Source of the DNA: Yamadazyma tenuis
Lineage: Eukaryota; Ascomycota; Pichiomycetes; Serinales; Debaryomycetaceae
NCBI RefSeq assembly: GCF_029203305.1
Contig: NC_089467.1
Span: 806,001-870,000, forward strand
Direction: 5' to 3'
Length of the DNA stretch: 64,000 nucleotides
A model generated the notes under the pieces. The model made no database searches. It was not told the origin of the DNA and saw only the letters and a program-made list of their open reading frames with translations. Below, in pieces: positions 1 to 10,600 of this stretch. Each line of letters begins with the position of its first letter. The stretch's first letter is position 1. The translations under genes and the position numbers were made by a program.

Positions 1-2696
1 CTGAAGAAGCTGAAGAAGCTGAAGAAGCTGAAGAACCTGAAGAAGTCGAAGAAGTCGAAGCAACTGAAGCCACTGAAGCCACCCAAACAACTGAAACAAC
101 TGAAGACGTCGCCAAACCAGCCCCAACTGAAGAAGTCGAAGCCACTGCCGAAACCGAAACCAAAGCGGCCGAACTCACCTCCGCCCCCATCGAACTCGTC
201 GTCCAACCACAAACCAAGTACGCCCCCGTAGAATTGCCCAACCAGGAAATCTTGGACAAATTGAAGGACAAACCCAAGTTATTGAACCGGTACCAGGAAT
301 TGAACGCCGCCGCCATCGGCTCCGTGTCCAAGCGTATTGATGACCCCAACAAGATCATCGACTTGGGCAGTGGTCTTAAGATGACCCAGAAACAGTTGTT
401 GGAAATCGCAGCTTTGCGGGTGGCTCCCGTTTTGACCAGCATCAACGACGAGGTTTCTAAGACCCGAAACGAAGATGAGATCAAGAGACAGGAGGTCATC
501 AGTGGAAAGGTTGCGGGCCACGAGCGCAAGTTGAAGGACGACTTCAACAAGCACTTGTCCAAAATCGCCAGTAAGAAGGCCAAGTTTGACGGTGAAATCA
601 CCAAGAAACTCGGCGACATCACCCAAAAAATGACCCAAAACGACAAGCAGGCGGAGACTTTCGAGGCCACCACCTTGGAAGAGATTGAAACTGCCAAGAA
701 GGACTTTGAGTCGCGTGAGTTGAATGCGGTCGAGCAGCACGAGGTCGATAAGGACAACTTGATCAAGAACCACGACGAGTTGAAGGAGACCAAAAACCAG
801 GAGCTCACTGCTGCCAAGGAGGGCCAGGAAACCACCACCCAGGAGATCGAGACCTTGCAAGAAAAAAAGACGGAGTTGGACAACTCAAACTCGGACTTAT
901 CTTCCAGGATCGACGAATTGACCAACCAGTTGACCGAAAAATTGAAGGTTTTGGAGAACTTGAAGGTGGATTTGGGCGACAAGAACGACGGAATCGCCAA
1001 GAACGTTGCCACCAAGGAAGAATTAACCACCAAGTTGCAATCGGCCAAAGAGGGTTTGTCCACAAAGAAAACCAGCCACTCAGCTTTGACAGCCGAGGTG
1101 GGTGCCTTGGCCGGTGTATTGTCTGCATACGCTGCCAAGTTGACCTTCTTGGGCAATGAGAAGGAATCCAGAACCTCACGGTTGGCGGAGGCCAAAACTG
1201 CTTTCTCCAACTGGGAGGCAGAAAAACTGGCTGCTGCCAAGGCTGTGGCATTGGAGCACGAGCGAAAGAGAGCCGAAGCACAAGAAGCAGCGGAAACCGC
1301 CAGAATCGAGCAAGAATTAGAAAGACAGCGGTTGCAAGAAGAAGCTGAGACCAAGAGAGTCCAGGATGAACTTGCTAGACAAGAACGGGAAGCTCAAGAA
1401 AAGGCTGAACAGGAAAGAAAGGAAGCCGAAGAGAAGGCAGCTTTAGAAAAGAAGGAAGCCGAAGAAAAGGCTGCTTTAGAGAAGAAAGAGGCTGAAGAAA
1501 AAGCTGCTGCTGAAGCCGAAGCCACCGCTCTTGCGGTGGCTGCGAAGGAAAAGGCAGAAAAGGAAGAAGAGGAAAGACTCGCTCAAGAACAGGCCGAAAA
1601 GGAGGAAGAAGAGAGAATCAAGAGTTTACCTGAGTATCAACGTCAACAAAGAATCAAGGCCAGAGAGGCTGAGAAGCAACGGTTGGTGGAAGAACAACAG
1701 TATTATGAAAGTGTTTTCCAACGGAGAAAAGAAAAGGAAGAGAGAGAGGCTCTTATTTTACAGAAGGAGATCGAAGAGTTGAAGCTCAAGCAGCAGCAAC
1801 AAAGCGAAGCCGAACGGTTGGAAGCCGAGAAAATCGCCCAAGGAAAGTTGGATGAAATCTCCCGGTTGAAGGAAGAACACGAGGAGAAGATAAGACTCTT
1901 TGAAGAAAGATTGGCTTTTGAAGAATTGCAGAAGCAGAGATTGTTGGAGGAAGTCACAAACTTGAAGAAGATCAGAGAGTTGAGAGAAGAAAAGTTGAGA
2001 TTAGCCAATACCGTCAACAAGGACAGTAAGGTTGAGGAGGTGCAAAGGTTAATCGAAGAAAGAGAACAGGAGGTGGCCAGATTGACCAAACAAATCGAGT
2101 TGGATGACTCCGAGTTGTATAGATCTACCAAGGCCAAAATGTTTTCTTCTTCTTCCGTGGAAGACTCTGTTCCTGACAAGGTCCCCAAGGATGAAATCAA
2201 ACTTCAATCGTCTTCCAAGGCTTTTTTAGGAACTAGCAGTGAATTACCAGATATCTCTGAGAAAGGAGCCAGTTCTAAAAAGGAAGAGGAAAAGAGCCTG
2301 AAAAAACCTCTTGCTGCGGCTGCTGCTGCCACCGTGGGAGCCGCTGCTGCCACCGGTGTGGCTTCAGGTGCGGCTGCAAAAAATGGAAAGAGATCTAACA
2401 GTCTTAAGAAGGGCTGGAAAAAGATCTTTAGTGACTCGAAGGAAAAGCCAGTTGCAAAACCCACTTCCTCCTTAACAAAGTCTACACCAAAACCCGCTGC
2501 CAAAGCGGTCCCCGTTGCGGCTCCAAAGCCAGCTTACTCCAAAGCTTCGACTGCCCCCACCGACTCCGAATATGAATCATACTCCGAGTACGAAGAAGTC
2601 AGCGACTCTGAGTTTGACCAGCACAAGAACGATCCGGACTACTTTGAGATCTCTGAAGAAGAGTTCTTGAAACACAAGGCCAGGATCCAAAACTAG
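1..2696 (+). CDS. SEG1: Seg1/Seg2-like eisosome protein (5' end outside window)
   Basis: The reading frame is open from base 3 and runs off the left edge, so the true start is outside the window. The visible part is about 897 residues. It starts with a Glu-rich low-complexity stretch, then a block with a PxLLxRYQELNA-like segment and DDPNKIIDLGSGL, which I recall as the conserved core of Seg1/Seg2 (YMR086W/YKL105C). A very long charged coiled coil follows, then Ala-rich runs and a basic patch (KKGWKKIF). The end is an acidic tail with SDSEFDQHKNDPDYFEIS, again typical of that family. Seg proteins build and stabilise eisosomes, the plasma-membrane furrows coated by Pil1/Lsp1. The family call rests on remembered motifs; the coiled coil alone would not be diagnostic. 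Confidence 0.68.
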   Translation, partial: EEAEEAEEAEEPEEVEEVEATEATEATQTTETTEDVAKPAPTEEVEATAETETKAAELTSAPIELVVQPQTKYAPVELPNQEILDKLKDKPKLLNRYQELNAAAIGSVSKRIDDPNKIIDLGSGLKMTQKQLLEIAALRVAPVLTSINDEVSKTRNEDEIKRQEVISGKVAGHERKLKDDFNKHLSKIASKKAKFDGEITKKLGDITQKMTQNDKQAETFEATTLEEIETAKKDFESRELNAVEQHEVDKDNLIKNHDELKETKNQELTAAKEGQETTTQEIETLQEKKTELDNSNSDLSSRIDELTNQLTEKLKVLENLKVDLGDKNDGIAKNVATKEELTTKLQSAKEGLSTKKTSHSALTAEVGALAGVLSAYAAKLTFLGNEKESRTSRLAEAKTAFSNWEAEKLAAAKAVALEHERKRAEAQEAAETARIEQELERQRLQEEAETKRVQDELARQEREAQEKAEQERKEAEEKAALEKKEAEEKAALEKKEAEEKAAAEAEATALAVAAKEKAEKEEEERLAQEQAEKEEEERIKSLPEYQRQQRIKAREAEKQRLVEEQQYYESVFQRRKEKEEREALILQKEIEELKLKQQQQSEAERLEAEKIAQGKLDEISRLKEEHEEKIRLFEERLAFEELQKQRLLEEVTNLKKIRELREEKLRLANTVNKDSKVEEVQRLIEEREQEVARLTKQIELDDSELYRSTKAKMFSSSSVEDSVPDKVPKDEIKLQSSSKAFLGTSSELPDISEKGASSKKEEEKSLKKPLAAAAAATVGAAAATGVASGAAAKNGKRSNSLKKGWKKIFSDSKEKPVAKPTSSLTKSTPKPAAKAVPVAAPKPAYSKASTAPTDSEYESYSEYEEVSDSEFDQHKNDPDYFEISEEEFLKHKARIQN
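3..56 (+). repeat. 9-bp tandem repeat coding Glu-Glu-Ala/Pro/Val
   Basis: Six consecutive 9-bp units in frame: gaagaagct three times, then the same with cct once and gtc twice. They encode an acidic EEA/EEP/EEV run at the left edge of the Seg1-like gene. The array probably continues beyond the window, so its full length is unknown. In-frame repeats like this expand and contract easily. Confidence 0.8.
1419..1517 (+). repeat. 33-bp (11-residue) tandem repeat in coiled coil
   Basis: Three head-to-tail 33-bp units at 1419-1451, 1452-1484 and 1485-1517. Each encodes KEAEEKAALEK with changes only at the end of the third copy. Codons differ between copies (gag/gaa, gca/gct), so this is not a very recent duplication. 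An 11-residue period is the hendecad pattern of some coiled coils. Confidence 0.85.
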
Positions 2697-2735
2697 TTGT
2701 TTATTGTCATAGTTTGAATTTACATTTTAAAGTTT

Positions 2736-3818
2736 CTAATCGAAAGTGATCTTCTTACCAGAAGATGGCACAATAGCAGCACTAGCTCTTTGTGCATTCG
2801 CCAACGCCACCGAAGACTTGACTCTTGACTTGTCTTCATATTCTCTTCTGGGTCTTTTGACTGGCGGTCTATACACTGGTTCACTAGCTGTTTCACCAGT
2901 AGGTTCATGATGGTCGTTAGATTCTCCGGCAGTGCGCTCACGAGCATTAGATCTTTCTGAGTCCAAAAACCGTTTAGGTGTTCTCTTGGACCGATCTTCA
3001 CCATATTCCATCCTCACGGGCCTATTTATGAGTTTACGGGTCAACGCCGACGTCAAGGCTGCGGTGGCTCCAGCCTCATCTTTAAAATCCACAAATGCAA
3101 ACCCTTTGCACTTTCCCGTATCCTCAAAAGTAGCCATTCTGATCTTGATGATTTCTCCACAGTGTCTGAAGTGCTCTTCCAACAAGTCTTCGGTGGTGTC
3201 AAAACTCAAGTTTCCCACAAAGAGAATTCGTGAAGGAGGGTTTTTGCTGGCACTGATGAGCTTGTTATCAGATTTATCTGCTTCAGGTCTTCCTTCAAAG
3301 GACTGGGCATTTTTGATCAAGAGATTCCGTCCGTTCAAGTTGGTTTCACTGAGCTTGATAACCTGGTTCATCTGGTCTTCTGTCTTGAAGTCGGCATAGC
3401 AGAATCCTTTGATTTTATTCTGCTTTTTAGGCAAATTAAACCGTACAATGTCATCTTCTTCCACGTCGGTTTTGGCTTTGATATACCTCAAGATGTCTTC
3501 TCTGGTGGTATCGAACGACAAGTTCCCGATCCAAACACCGAACTTGGATCGCTCGGGCTTGGATTGTGTTTCTTCACCATCTGCACCCTCATCGGTAGCA
3601 GGCTTTGGTGCTGGGTGCTTTTTCCTGATTTTGTCCAAGTTCAACTTTCCTTTCTTCAACAATCTCTGCTGCTTTTTATTCAAGGGTATATCGGCAGACA
3701 AGTCGATTTCAATCTCCTCGAGATCCGATGTGGTGCTGTCGGCCTTCTCCTGCGCCTTTCTCTGCTTCTTCTCCAACTTGCGCTGTCTCTTTTCGTCTTT
3801 GGACTCTTTATCGCTCAT
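2736..3818 (-). CDS. NOP13: Nop13-like nucleolar RNA-binding protein
   Basis: The protein has 360 residues and two RNA-recognition motifs. RRM1 spans about residues 93-171, with RNP2 VWIGNL and RNP1 KGFCYADF. RRM2 spans about 197-272, with LFVGNL and KGFAFVDF. A Lys/Arg-rich N-terminus and a basic tail (PPVKRPRREY) suggest nuclear or nucleolar targeting. This order and spacing match Nop13, a nucleolar protein found in pre-60S particles. The ATG at 3816-3818 is the first in frame. A PAC element 24 bp upstream fits a ribosome-biogenesis gene. The gene converges closely with the Seg1-like gene (39 bp between stops) and its start lies 83 bp from the OCA5 stop. Confidence 0.85.
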   Translation of the reverse strand: MSDKESKDEKRQRKLEKKQRKAQEKADSTTSDLEEIEIDLSADIPLNKKQQRLLKKGKLNLDKIRKKHPAPKPATDEGADGEETQSKPERSKFGVWIGNLSFDTTREDILRYIKAKTDVEEDDIVRFNLPKKQNKIKGFCYADFKTEDQMNQVIKLSETNLNGRNLLIKNAQSFEGRPEADKSDNKLISASKNPPSRILFVGNLSFDTTEDLLEEHFRHCGEIIKIRMATFEDTGKCKGFAFVDFKDEAGATAALTSALTRKLINRPVRMEYGEDRSKRTPKRFLDSERSNARERTAGESNDHHEPTGETASEPVYRPPVKRPRREYEDKSRVKSSVALANAQRASAAIVPSSGKKITFD

Positions 3819-3841
3819 GTGGAAGAATTGATTTTTCTCAT

Positions 3842-3849
3842 CTCATCGC
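3842..3849 (-). promoter_or_regulatory. PAC element (GCGATGAG) upstream of NOP13
   Basis: Read on the minus strand the bases are GCGATGAG, the canonical PAC motif of ribosome-biogenesis genes, bound by Dot6/Tod6 in S. cerevisiae. It lies 24 bp upstream of the NOP13 start codon, in an 83-bp gap. Confidence 0.6.
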
Positions 3850-3901
3850 GATTTGCAACTAATAAATATACGTCAATTGGGTCTATATCATAAAGTCTAT
3901 G

Positions 3902-5641
3902 CTACTGTTCGTTTTCAAGCCACAACCACTTTCGCCAGAGCTCGCCGGCCTCGTTGATGATGTTGTCCATAAAGTCAATCGAGTGGTTTTCCTGGGAGTC
4001 GTTTGTGATCATATTATTGTGAAGATCTGGAGAAACCAGTAATGACCCAGATGGGTCTCTGGGGGTAAGGTCGATGGTGGAGGACCGAGACGAACGTGAC
4101 GATGGCTTGCTGCTTTCGTCTTCCCTCATTTTATCGAACTTCTGTTTGAAAATATGATACTTGTTCGTCAAGTTGTAGGAATTGGTAGGTAATCGAGAGA
4201 GGTACTGCCTGATCTCATGTTGATCCAACTCGATTAGAGTGTTTTCTTTGGACTTCAACAATGCCACCGCGATAAAAACCAACTGAACATGCGGATTGAC
4301 TTTGGGGAAAGGGATTTCCACCTCGTTGGCATAAATCTCTTGCGAGACGTTCAAGTTGGCAAGATTAATGAACGAATTGGAGTTGAAAGTATCCAAGCTT
4401 AGGGACCAGAAAATGTCGGTGTTTCCCAACTTACTAAGTAAGTTGGCATCCAATCGGAGCTGTTCATTGTAGTCTTTGCCAGGGGTCTTGAACTTGAATC
4501 CAAGGAGAAGATCCCAGATCTTCCCTCTGTCCAAACGGGACCATACTTTGGACCCACAATACTTCAACCACCAAATCAACCACTCGTCGTCATTAGAGCC
4601 GAACTTGTTCAAGATCTGTTCTTCACTGAAGTAATGGGCCAATTCGGGCAACAACTTTTTGAAAATGTAGATGAAAAACGTCACTCGCTCTTCAATCGAA
4701 CACCCGTTGGCAGGTAAGTTCAAAAGGGTCTCGTTGTTCAACATGTTGGAAGACCACTTGGATCGGTGGCCGGGCGACTGCAACTTGTTTGATGGACAGT
4801 GCAAGAGCACAAGAACAAGACGTTCGTAGACATCGTGGAACGACATGGTGGAAATGGTCTCATCATCCACCAACTTGTCAAGGTACAGTTTCAACTCAGG
4901 GATGTTCTCCATATAGTTCGAGTAATCTGTGAACATGTCTTTGACCGAGTTGTTGTTGGTGGACGACAAGTCTCTTCCCACCAATACCCAATGGGTTTTG
5001 GCGATGGGAGGGAACCATTCGGCCAACCCCAACGCTATCCACGTCAAAGCACCATCGTATTTGAGGATTTTCCCCCACTTCAAGAAGAACTTCACCACCG
5101 AGTTCTCTAATGTCTCGAAGATCTGTTTCTCGACTCGGGACTCGTCGGACTCGGTTTCTTCGCCGTCGCCCCCTTCAGGGCCGACTTTGGGTTGGTTGTT
5201 GATGCTACCACCACGGGAATATTGAAGCCGGATCAAGTACTTGTTGAGGTCTTTTTTAATCATCTGGCGGAGCTCTTCCTCGGTGATCTGGGAGTCTTTC
5301 TTTTCATTGTCCGGCTGAATCGACGGCTTTACTACGTACGGGTGGTACTTGAGAAGCACGGGCCATATTTTGAATCGCAAAAACGGTGGCAATCCTCGTT
5401 GTCGGGCGATTAACGCTAACCCATGATGGTTCTTCTCGTCAAGATACTTCTGGCACAACTTAAACACGTCTAAATCGTAGTTAAAAGATGGTTTGACCTT
5501 GTCTTTCTTGGAACGGGATCCCGTGTAGTCGGCTATTAGAGACGATGCTGTCGACAGTTTGGCTGATTTGAAAGATAATCGGTCGGGAGATGCTTCTGAG
5601 AACGAGCTATCGGCTAGTTCTGTTTGGTCGAACTGACTCAT
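3902..5641 (-). CDS. OCA5: Oca5-like TBC-domain protein
   Basis: The 579-residue protein resembles Oca5 of S. cerevisiae (oxidant-induced cell-cycle arrest). Matching landmarks are GLPPFLRFKIWPVLLKYHP (residues 83-101), LKWGKILKYDGALTWIALGL (around 187-206) and LVLVLLHCPS. The fold is TBC-like (Rab GAP), but the Arg-finger motif IxxDxxR reads IKKDLNK (residues 128-134) and the YxQ finger reads YDG (195-197). Both catalytic residues are therefore absent, as I also recall for the yeast protein, so GAP activity is unlikely. The tail is Ser-rich. The ATG at 5639-5641 is the first in frame. Confidence 0.82.
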   Translation of the reverse strand: MSQFDQTELADSSFSEASPDRLSFKSAKLSTASSLIADYTGSRSKKDKVKPSFNYDLDVFKLCQKYLDEKNHHGLALIARQRGLPPFLRFKIWPVLLKYHPYVVKPSIQPDNEKKDSQITEEELRQMIKKDLNKYLIRLQYSRGGSINNQPKVGPEGGDGEETESDESRVEKQIFETLENSVVKFFLKWGKILKYDGALTWIALGLAEWFPPIAKTHWVLVGRDLSSTNNNSVKDMFTDYSNYMENIPELKLYLDKLVDDETISTMSFHDVYERLVLVLLHCPSNKLQSPGHRSKWSSNMLNNETLLNLPANGCSIEERVTFFIYIFKKLLPELAHYFSEEQILNKFGSNDDEWLIWWLKYCGSKVWSRLDRGKIWDLLLGFKFKTPGKDYNEQLRLDANLLSKLGNTDIFWSLSLDTFNSNSFINLANLNVSQEIYANEVEIPFPKVNPHVQLVFIAVALLKSKENTLIELDQHEIRQYLSRLPTNSYNLTNKYHIFKQKFDKMREDESSKPSSRSSRSSTIDLTPRDPSGSLLVSPDLHNNMITNDSQENHSIDFMDNIINEAGELWRKWLWLENEQ

Positions 5642-6720
5642 AATTTGTTGAAGTTAACTAGGACAATGGGTTGCTGGAGGTTTGGTAAACGGAGTATTTG
5701 GAGTTTACAAAAGAAGATACGTGCAATACAAGTAGTAACTAATACATATTGCAAGGCTTTTGTGGATGTTACACTTGGATGGTTTAAAAAAGTGATGTGA
5801 TGGGTATTGATATCAATCACAAGACAGAAGCCGATGGATTTGATTTCCTAGTAAATTTGATGGGGATAACCGGTAAGGAATTGGCTTGGGGTCAGCTTCT
5901 TACACCTTACAACACGAACCTGGTTGGGGAAGTTGTTTCAGGTGAAAACTGAAAAAGTTTTAATGGGGAGATAGAAAAAACTAAAAGCTTCTTAATTTTT
6001 TGATATCTTATGATCAAATTCCTTAACAGAGTTGTGAACAAAAATTTTTCTTTGTGTAACTTCTCGCTTATGCTTTAGAGTCACTCGAGGGTTAACGTCG
6101 GGAGCGGCGTGCGACAATATTAGCAGGATAGAATTGGGGGTTTTAGGAGGTGCGACTGAATTGGTGTCTCTGGCGGGCGATGGGTTAGGGTAGGTGATTG
6201 TATGAGTCAGATAGCGGACTTCCAGGAGCTCAAGTTGTTAGAGTTCCCCTAGGAGCCTAGCTGTTAAGTTTCATCTATCCCTCGGAAATTGGGTTGGTCC
6301 CACCGGCAAGCCTACCGGGGGCCACCGGTTAGGGCCACAATAGCTCGGAGGTCGTTCGGGATCAATATCTCGGCCACGTTATATGCCGGTTTTTCCAATC
6401 CCCTATTTTTGCGAACTCAACGTCGCCAGCAACTTACAGCGGGTTTGCATCAATCTCCCGGAGATCACCTCCGGTAACAAAAAGAAACGGCTTGTTCTTC
6501 TTAACAGCATTAAAAATGAGGCCATAGATTTGACACTCATCGATGTACCTACTATATGCCGATCGTTTTATATATCACTACCAAGGAGCCGACCACCAGA
6601 CCCATTCAATTTTTGTGGTTGCAAGAGTTGCGCCTAGCTGAACAAATGTGTCAGCAGCATAGATGTCGCGCAATTAATGTCGCTAAGATCCTTTTTCTCG
6701 CCAGCCTCGCACTAGCCTTG

Positions 6721-6736
6721 GTGCCAGCGCTGGCAC
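6721..6736. repeat. Perfect 16-bp palindrome in UBI4 upstream region
   Basis: GTGCCAGCGCTGGCAC is its own reverse complement. It lies 184 bp upstream of the UBI4 start, next to a CG-dense stretch. It could bind a dimeric regulator or form a small hairpin if transcribed. No known yeast factor site is assigned to it here. Confidence 0.75.
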
Positions 6737-6777
6737 GATGTGTCGCCGCACGCCGCGCGAGCCTCACCTGGTACCCT

Positions 6778-6785
6778 TTCTAGAA
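6778..6785 (+). promoter_or_regulatory. Heat-shock element core (TTCTAGAA) of UBI4
   Basis: TTCTAGAA is a perfect inverted pair of nGAAn units, the core Hsf1 site. It lies 135 bp upstream of the UBI4 ATG. S. cerevisiae UBI4 is known to be driven by an HSE of this type. Further GAA triplets follow at 6794-6801 but not in perfect register. Confidence 0.6.
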
Positions 6786-6849
6786 TGGGGCAGAAGGAAA
6801 AAGCAATTCAAAATACCTGACGATTAAAAACCCTCATTTCCACAAAAAC

Positions 6850-7610
<761 letters not shown>

Positions 7611-7662
7611 ACCAGATGGTAATTTGTTATATAGGCTATTGAAACAAATGTATACAACTTAT

Positions 7663-10600
7663 CTAACTTTTACTTAACTCTGCTTTAATGATTGTAGAAT
7701 CAGAATTGAACGTTTCCAATGCACTGGTTATTGCTCGGACTTTATCTAAGTAATGCAAGTTCTTAAGGTACTTGATGAACTGCTTGGAGTTTCTGATGAA
7801 CTTGACCTTGACATTCTCTATGTTGTTGAAGTTGCTGCAAACTTCGCTTAATTTCTTCCATATTTGGAACAAGCTTTCAACTTCAAACTCAGTCTCTCCC
7901 AATTCAGTTATTACTCGACTGAAGCATTCATTACCACACACCTTTGACCTCCAAGTGATTTCGAATTTATTATCGTCATTCAATAACTTGAGAATAGACT
8001 TAGACATCAAGGAGAACATCTCCTTGCTGGGGGAAGCCCTCGAAAATGCTTCAAACAAATTGCTGATATAAACGATTTTCTCTTCTTCAAGCTTATTGTT
8101 CATGCTATTATTAATCCGCTTCTTGGACCGGTTGTCAACATCCATGTTGTCTTCCTCATCACTGTCATCCTCCTCATACTCGTCGTTGATGATCTGCTCC
8201 ATGAACTCTAAGTACACTTCGGTCAATTCCTCGTTGGGAAACTTGTGTAAGAAAACCCCCATGGTCTTAAGAGCATGTCGTTGATAATCCTTGTTCTTTC
8301 TCTTCCCTTCAGTCAACACAACATTGCTGATGGTTTGCAACAAATCATCATTCTGCTGCAAAACCGAGTCTAATTTGATTGAATAGTTCACCAATGCTTC
8401 GAGTATTTGCTCTTTTCCTTGCCATGACTTTCCTTTACAACTTTCAATCAAACTGTCAAAGATCTTCATGATCAAATTATTCGATAACCCATTAAAATCG
8501 TTGATATCGTTAGTCAACTTCACCACAGATTTGGCCAAATTTTGCCTGATTTGGTAGTTTTGCGATTTGATATAGCTCGACATGAGGTCAATGACTTCAG
8601 CCAAATATAACTTCAAGACGTTTGAACCAGAGGTATTCTCTATCCACTGCTTTTCAAACACCTTGGCAACCTCCTTGTCAATATCATTCATGCCAATGAA
8701 GGTCAACGGAAGAAATTCAGCAGCTACCAGCTCAAACTTTTCGTTGGAATACTTAGAAAAGCTCTCGCTAGCAATTGCAGCCACTAGTCTGTTACGTTCA
8801 TCACCGGACTCGAAGTACAAACCCTTCAACTTTTGACCATATTGGACCAACACATCTACAGACGAAAGTCTGCTCAAGTATCCAACAGAGATAGCATAGG
8901 ATGAAGAAATGGTGTCGTTCTTATTTGTGATTTGCCCCATGGCAGCCTTAATGAGTCTATTTCCATAGGGTTTAGTGAATTCGTACTTCTTGTTGACTAG
9001 ACTTACCAAAACTTTACTTCCACACACCTTGGAGGGAAGTCCTACCGATCTCTTGACTGAATTGATTATGACTTTGACACTTTCTTCCATAATTTCATAA
9101 TCCAATTGATCAATGAGCTTTTCTATAGCATCCATCATTGGCGACTGGCCCAAACTTTGCAATCTTCTTGCATCAATGTCATTATTTTTAAGGTTATACT
9201 TGTCGGCATTCAACACCAAATAGTTAATGATTTCAGGTTCCAAAGTCGACATTAAGCCGATAAAGTTCTCCAACAATATAGGAATATATTGTTTAATATT
9301 TTTATTGTTGCTCTTGATCAACTTGAAGATAGTATCTAGAGCAAAGCTTCTAATATCTTCAGCTTCACTTAGTAAACCCTTATTTCCCAACAAAAATGGA
9401 ATCAACTTATCCAAGCCTCCACCTTGCTGTCTGCTATTGGTCAAGATGTTAGCCAATAGTCTGGTTACTTTGCTGGCCTCTTTTCTAACACTCTCCTTGA
9501 TATCATCCAACACTCTAAAACTCATATTCCAAATGTCTTCAAGTCTCGGTTCGTACACCAGAAACTCAACCACATTCAACAAATCGTTCATGGCAGTTGT
9601 ACTAGCTTGCCGGACTCTCCACTCCTTGTTACCCATTCCTTTTAACAATTCGTCTAAAATATCACTGAAATGGGCCTTAATGGTCTTTGAGCTGTCTGTC
9701 ACCAATACATTCCATATTTGATTCATGGAAGTAGAAACCGACGTACTGGGATCATATTTGTATCTGTATAGCTTAGGAATCAATCTGGTTGCCAAAGATT
9801 TGTTCTTGGCCATCATATCATCTAAACTAGTCTTTGACATAATAGACCCTAATCCAAAAGCCATTCCTTTCCTTGACGTCCAAAGCGTAGACGACTTAGC
9901 CAACGACATGAATTTATACACCAAACTTGGATCCCCAACGTCCAGGGCTAAATTTAACACATCTCTATACGTAGATACAGATCCATCGTTGGTCTTTAAC
10001 AAGTCCTTGTCGAACAACTCAGTATCCTCATCAACAGTTCCACTCACCAATTTACTGGTGGAGTTTTTATCGGTAAAGGATTTGAGCAATCCTTTCACGA
10101 GACTATCTTTCAACTCCACGTCACCCAAATCATACACAATACTCAACCCTCTTGATGCAGATTCTTGCACCAATTCGTCTCTATCAGCTAAGAATTTCAT
10201 GAAGGCAAGGTGGATCTTTGCGGCATGTTCCTTGATTACTGGAGAAGAGCTGCAGAAGTCAACCACAGATAACAACCAAATGCACCCTGCTTTTCTCAAA
10301 GAAGGTTTAGTGTTGGCACAAGATTTGAGAATCGTGTTTAAGAGAACTGGTAATCTTTCAGTGGACCGGGGAATGTAAGTCACCGATTCACCTTGAATAT
10401 CAATAGATCGTTCTAAAACGCTCGAATCCCAGCCTGCTGCCAAAATCAGAAGTGCTTCACCACTGGTGAATAAATACTCAGTTTGCTTGGAGATGTGAGT
10501 ATCGTAAATAAGCTGCTCAAAGTCTGTCAACAGATCAGATGCACCATTTTTTTTGAACGCCAAGGAGATATACGATAAGGCCAAAACCGTTCTCTCGTCA

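Noticed and set aside
6289..6783. Overlapping small plus-strand frames upstream of UBI4
   Set aside because: Short, overlapping, without family similarity; the GC-rich base composition makes open frames likely by chance.
9725..10378. 217-codon plus-strand frame inside ECM29
   Set aside because: Antisense shadow of a strongly supported long gene; no domain seen.
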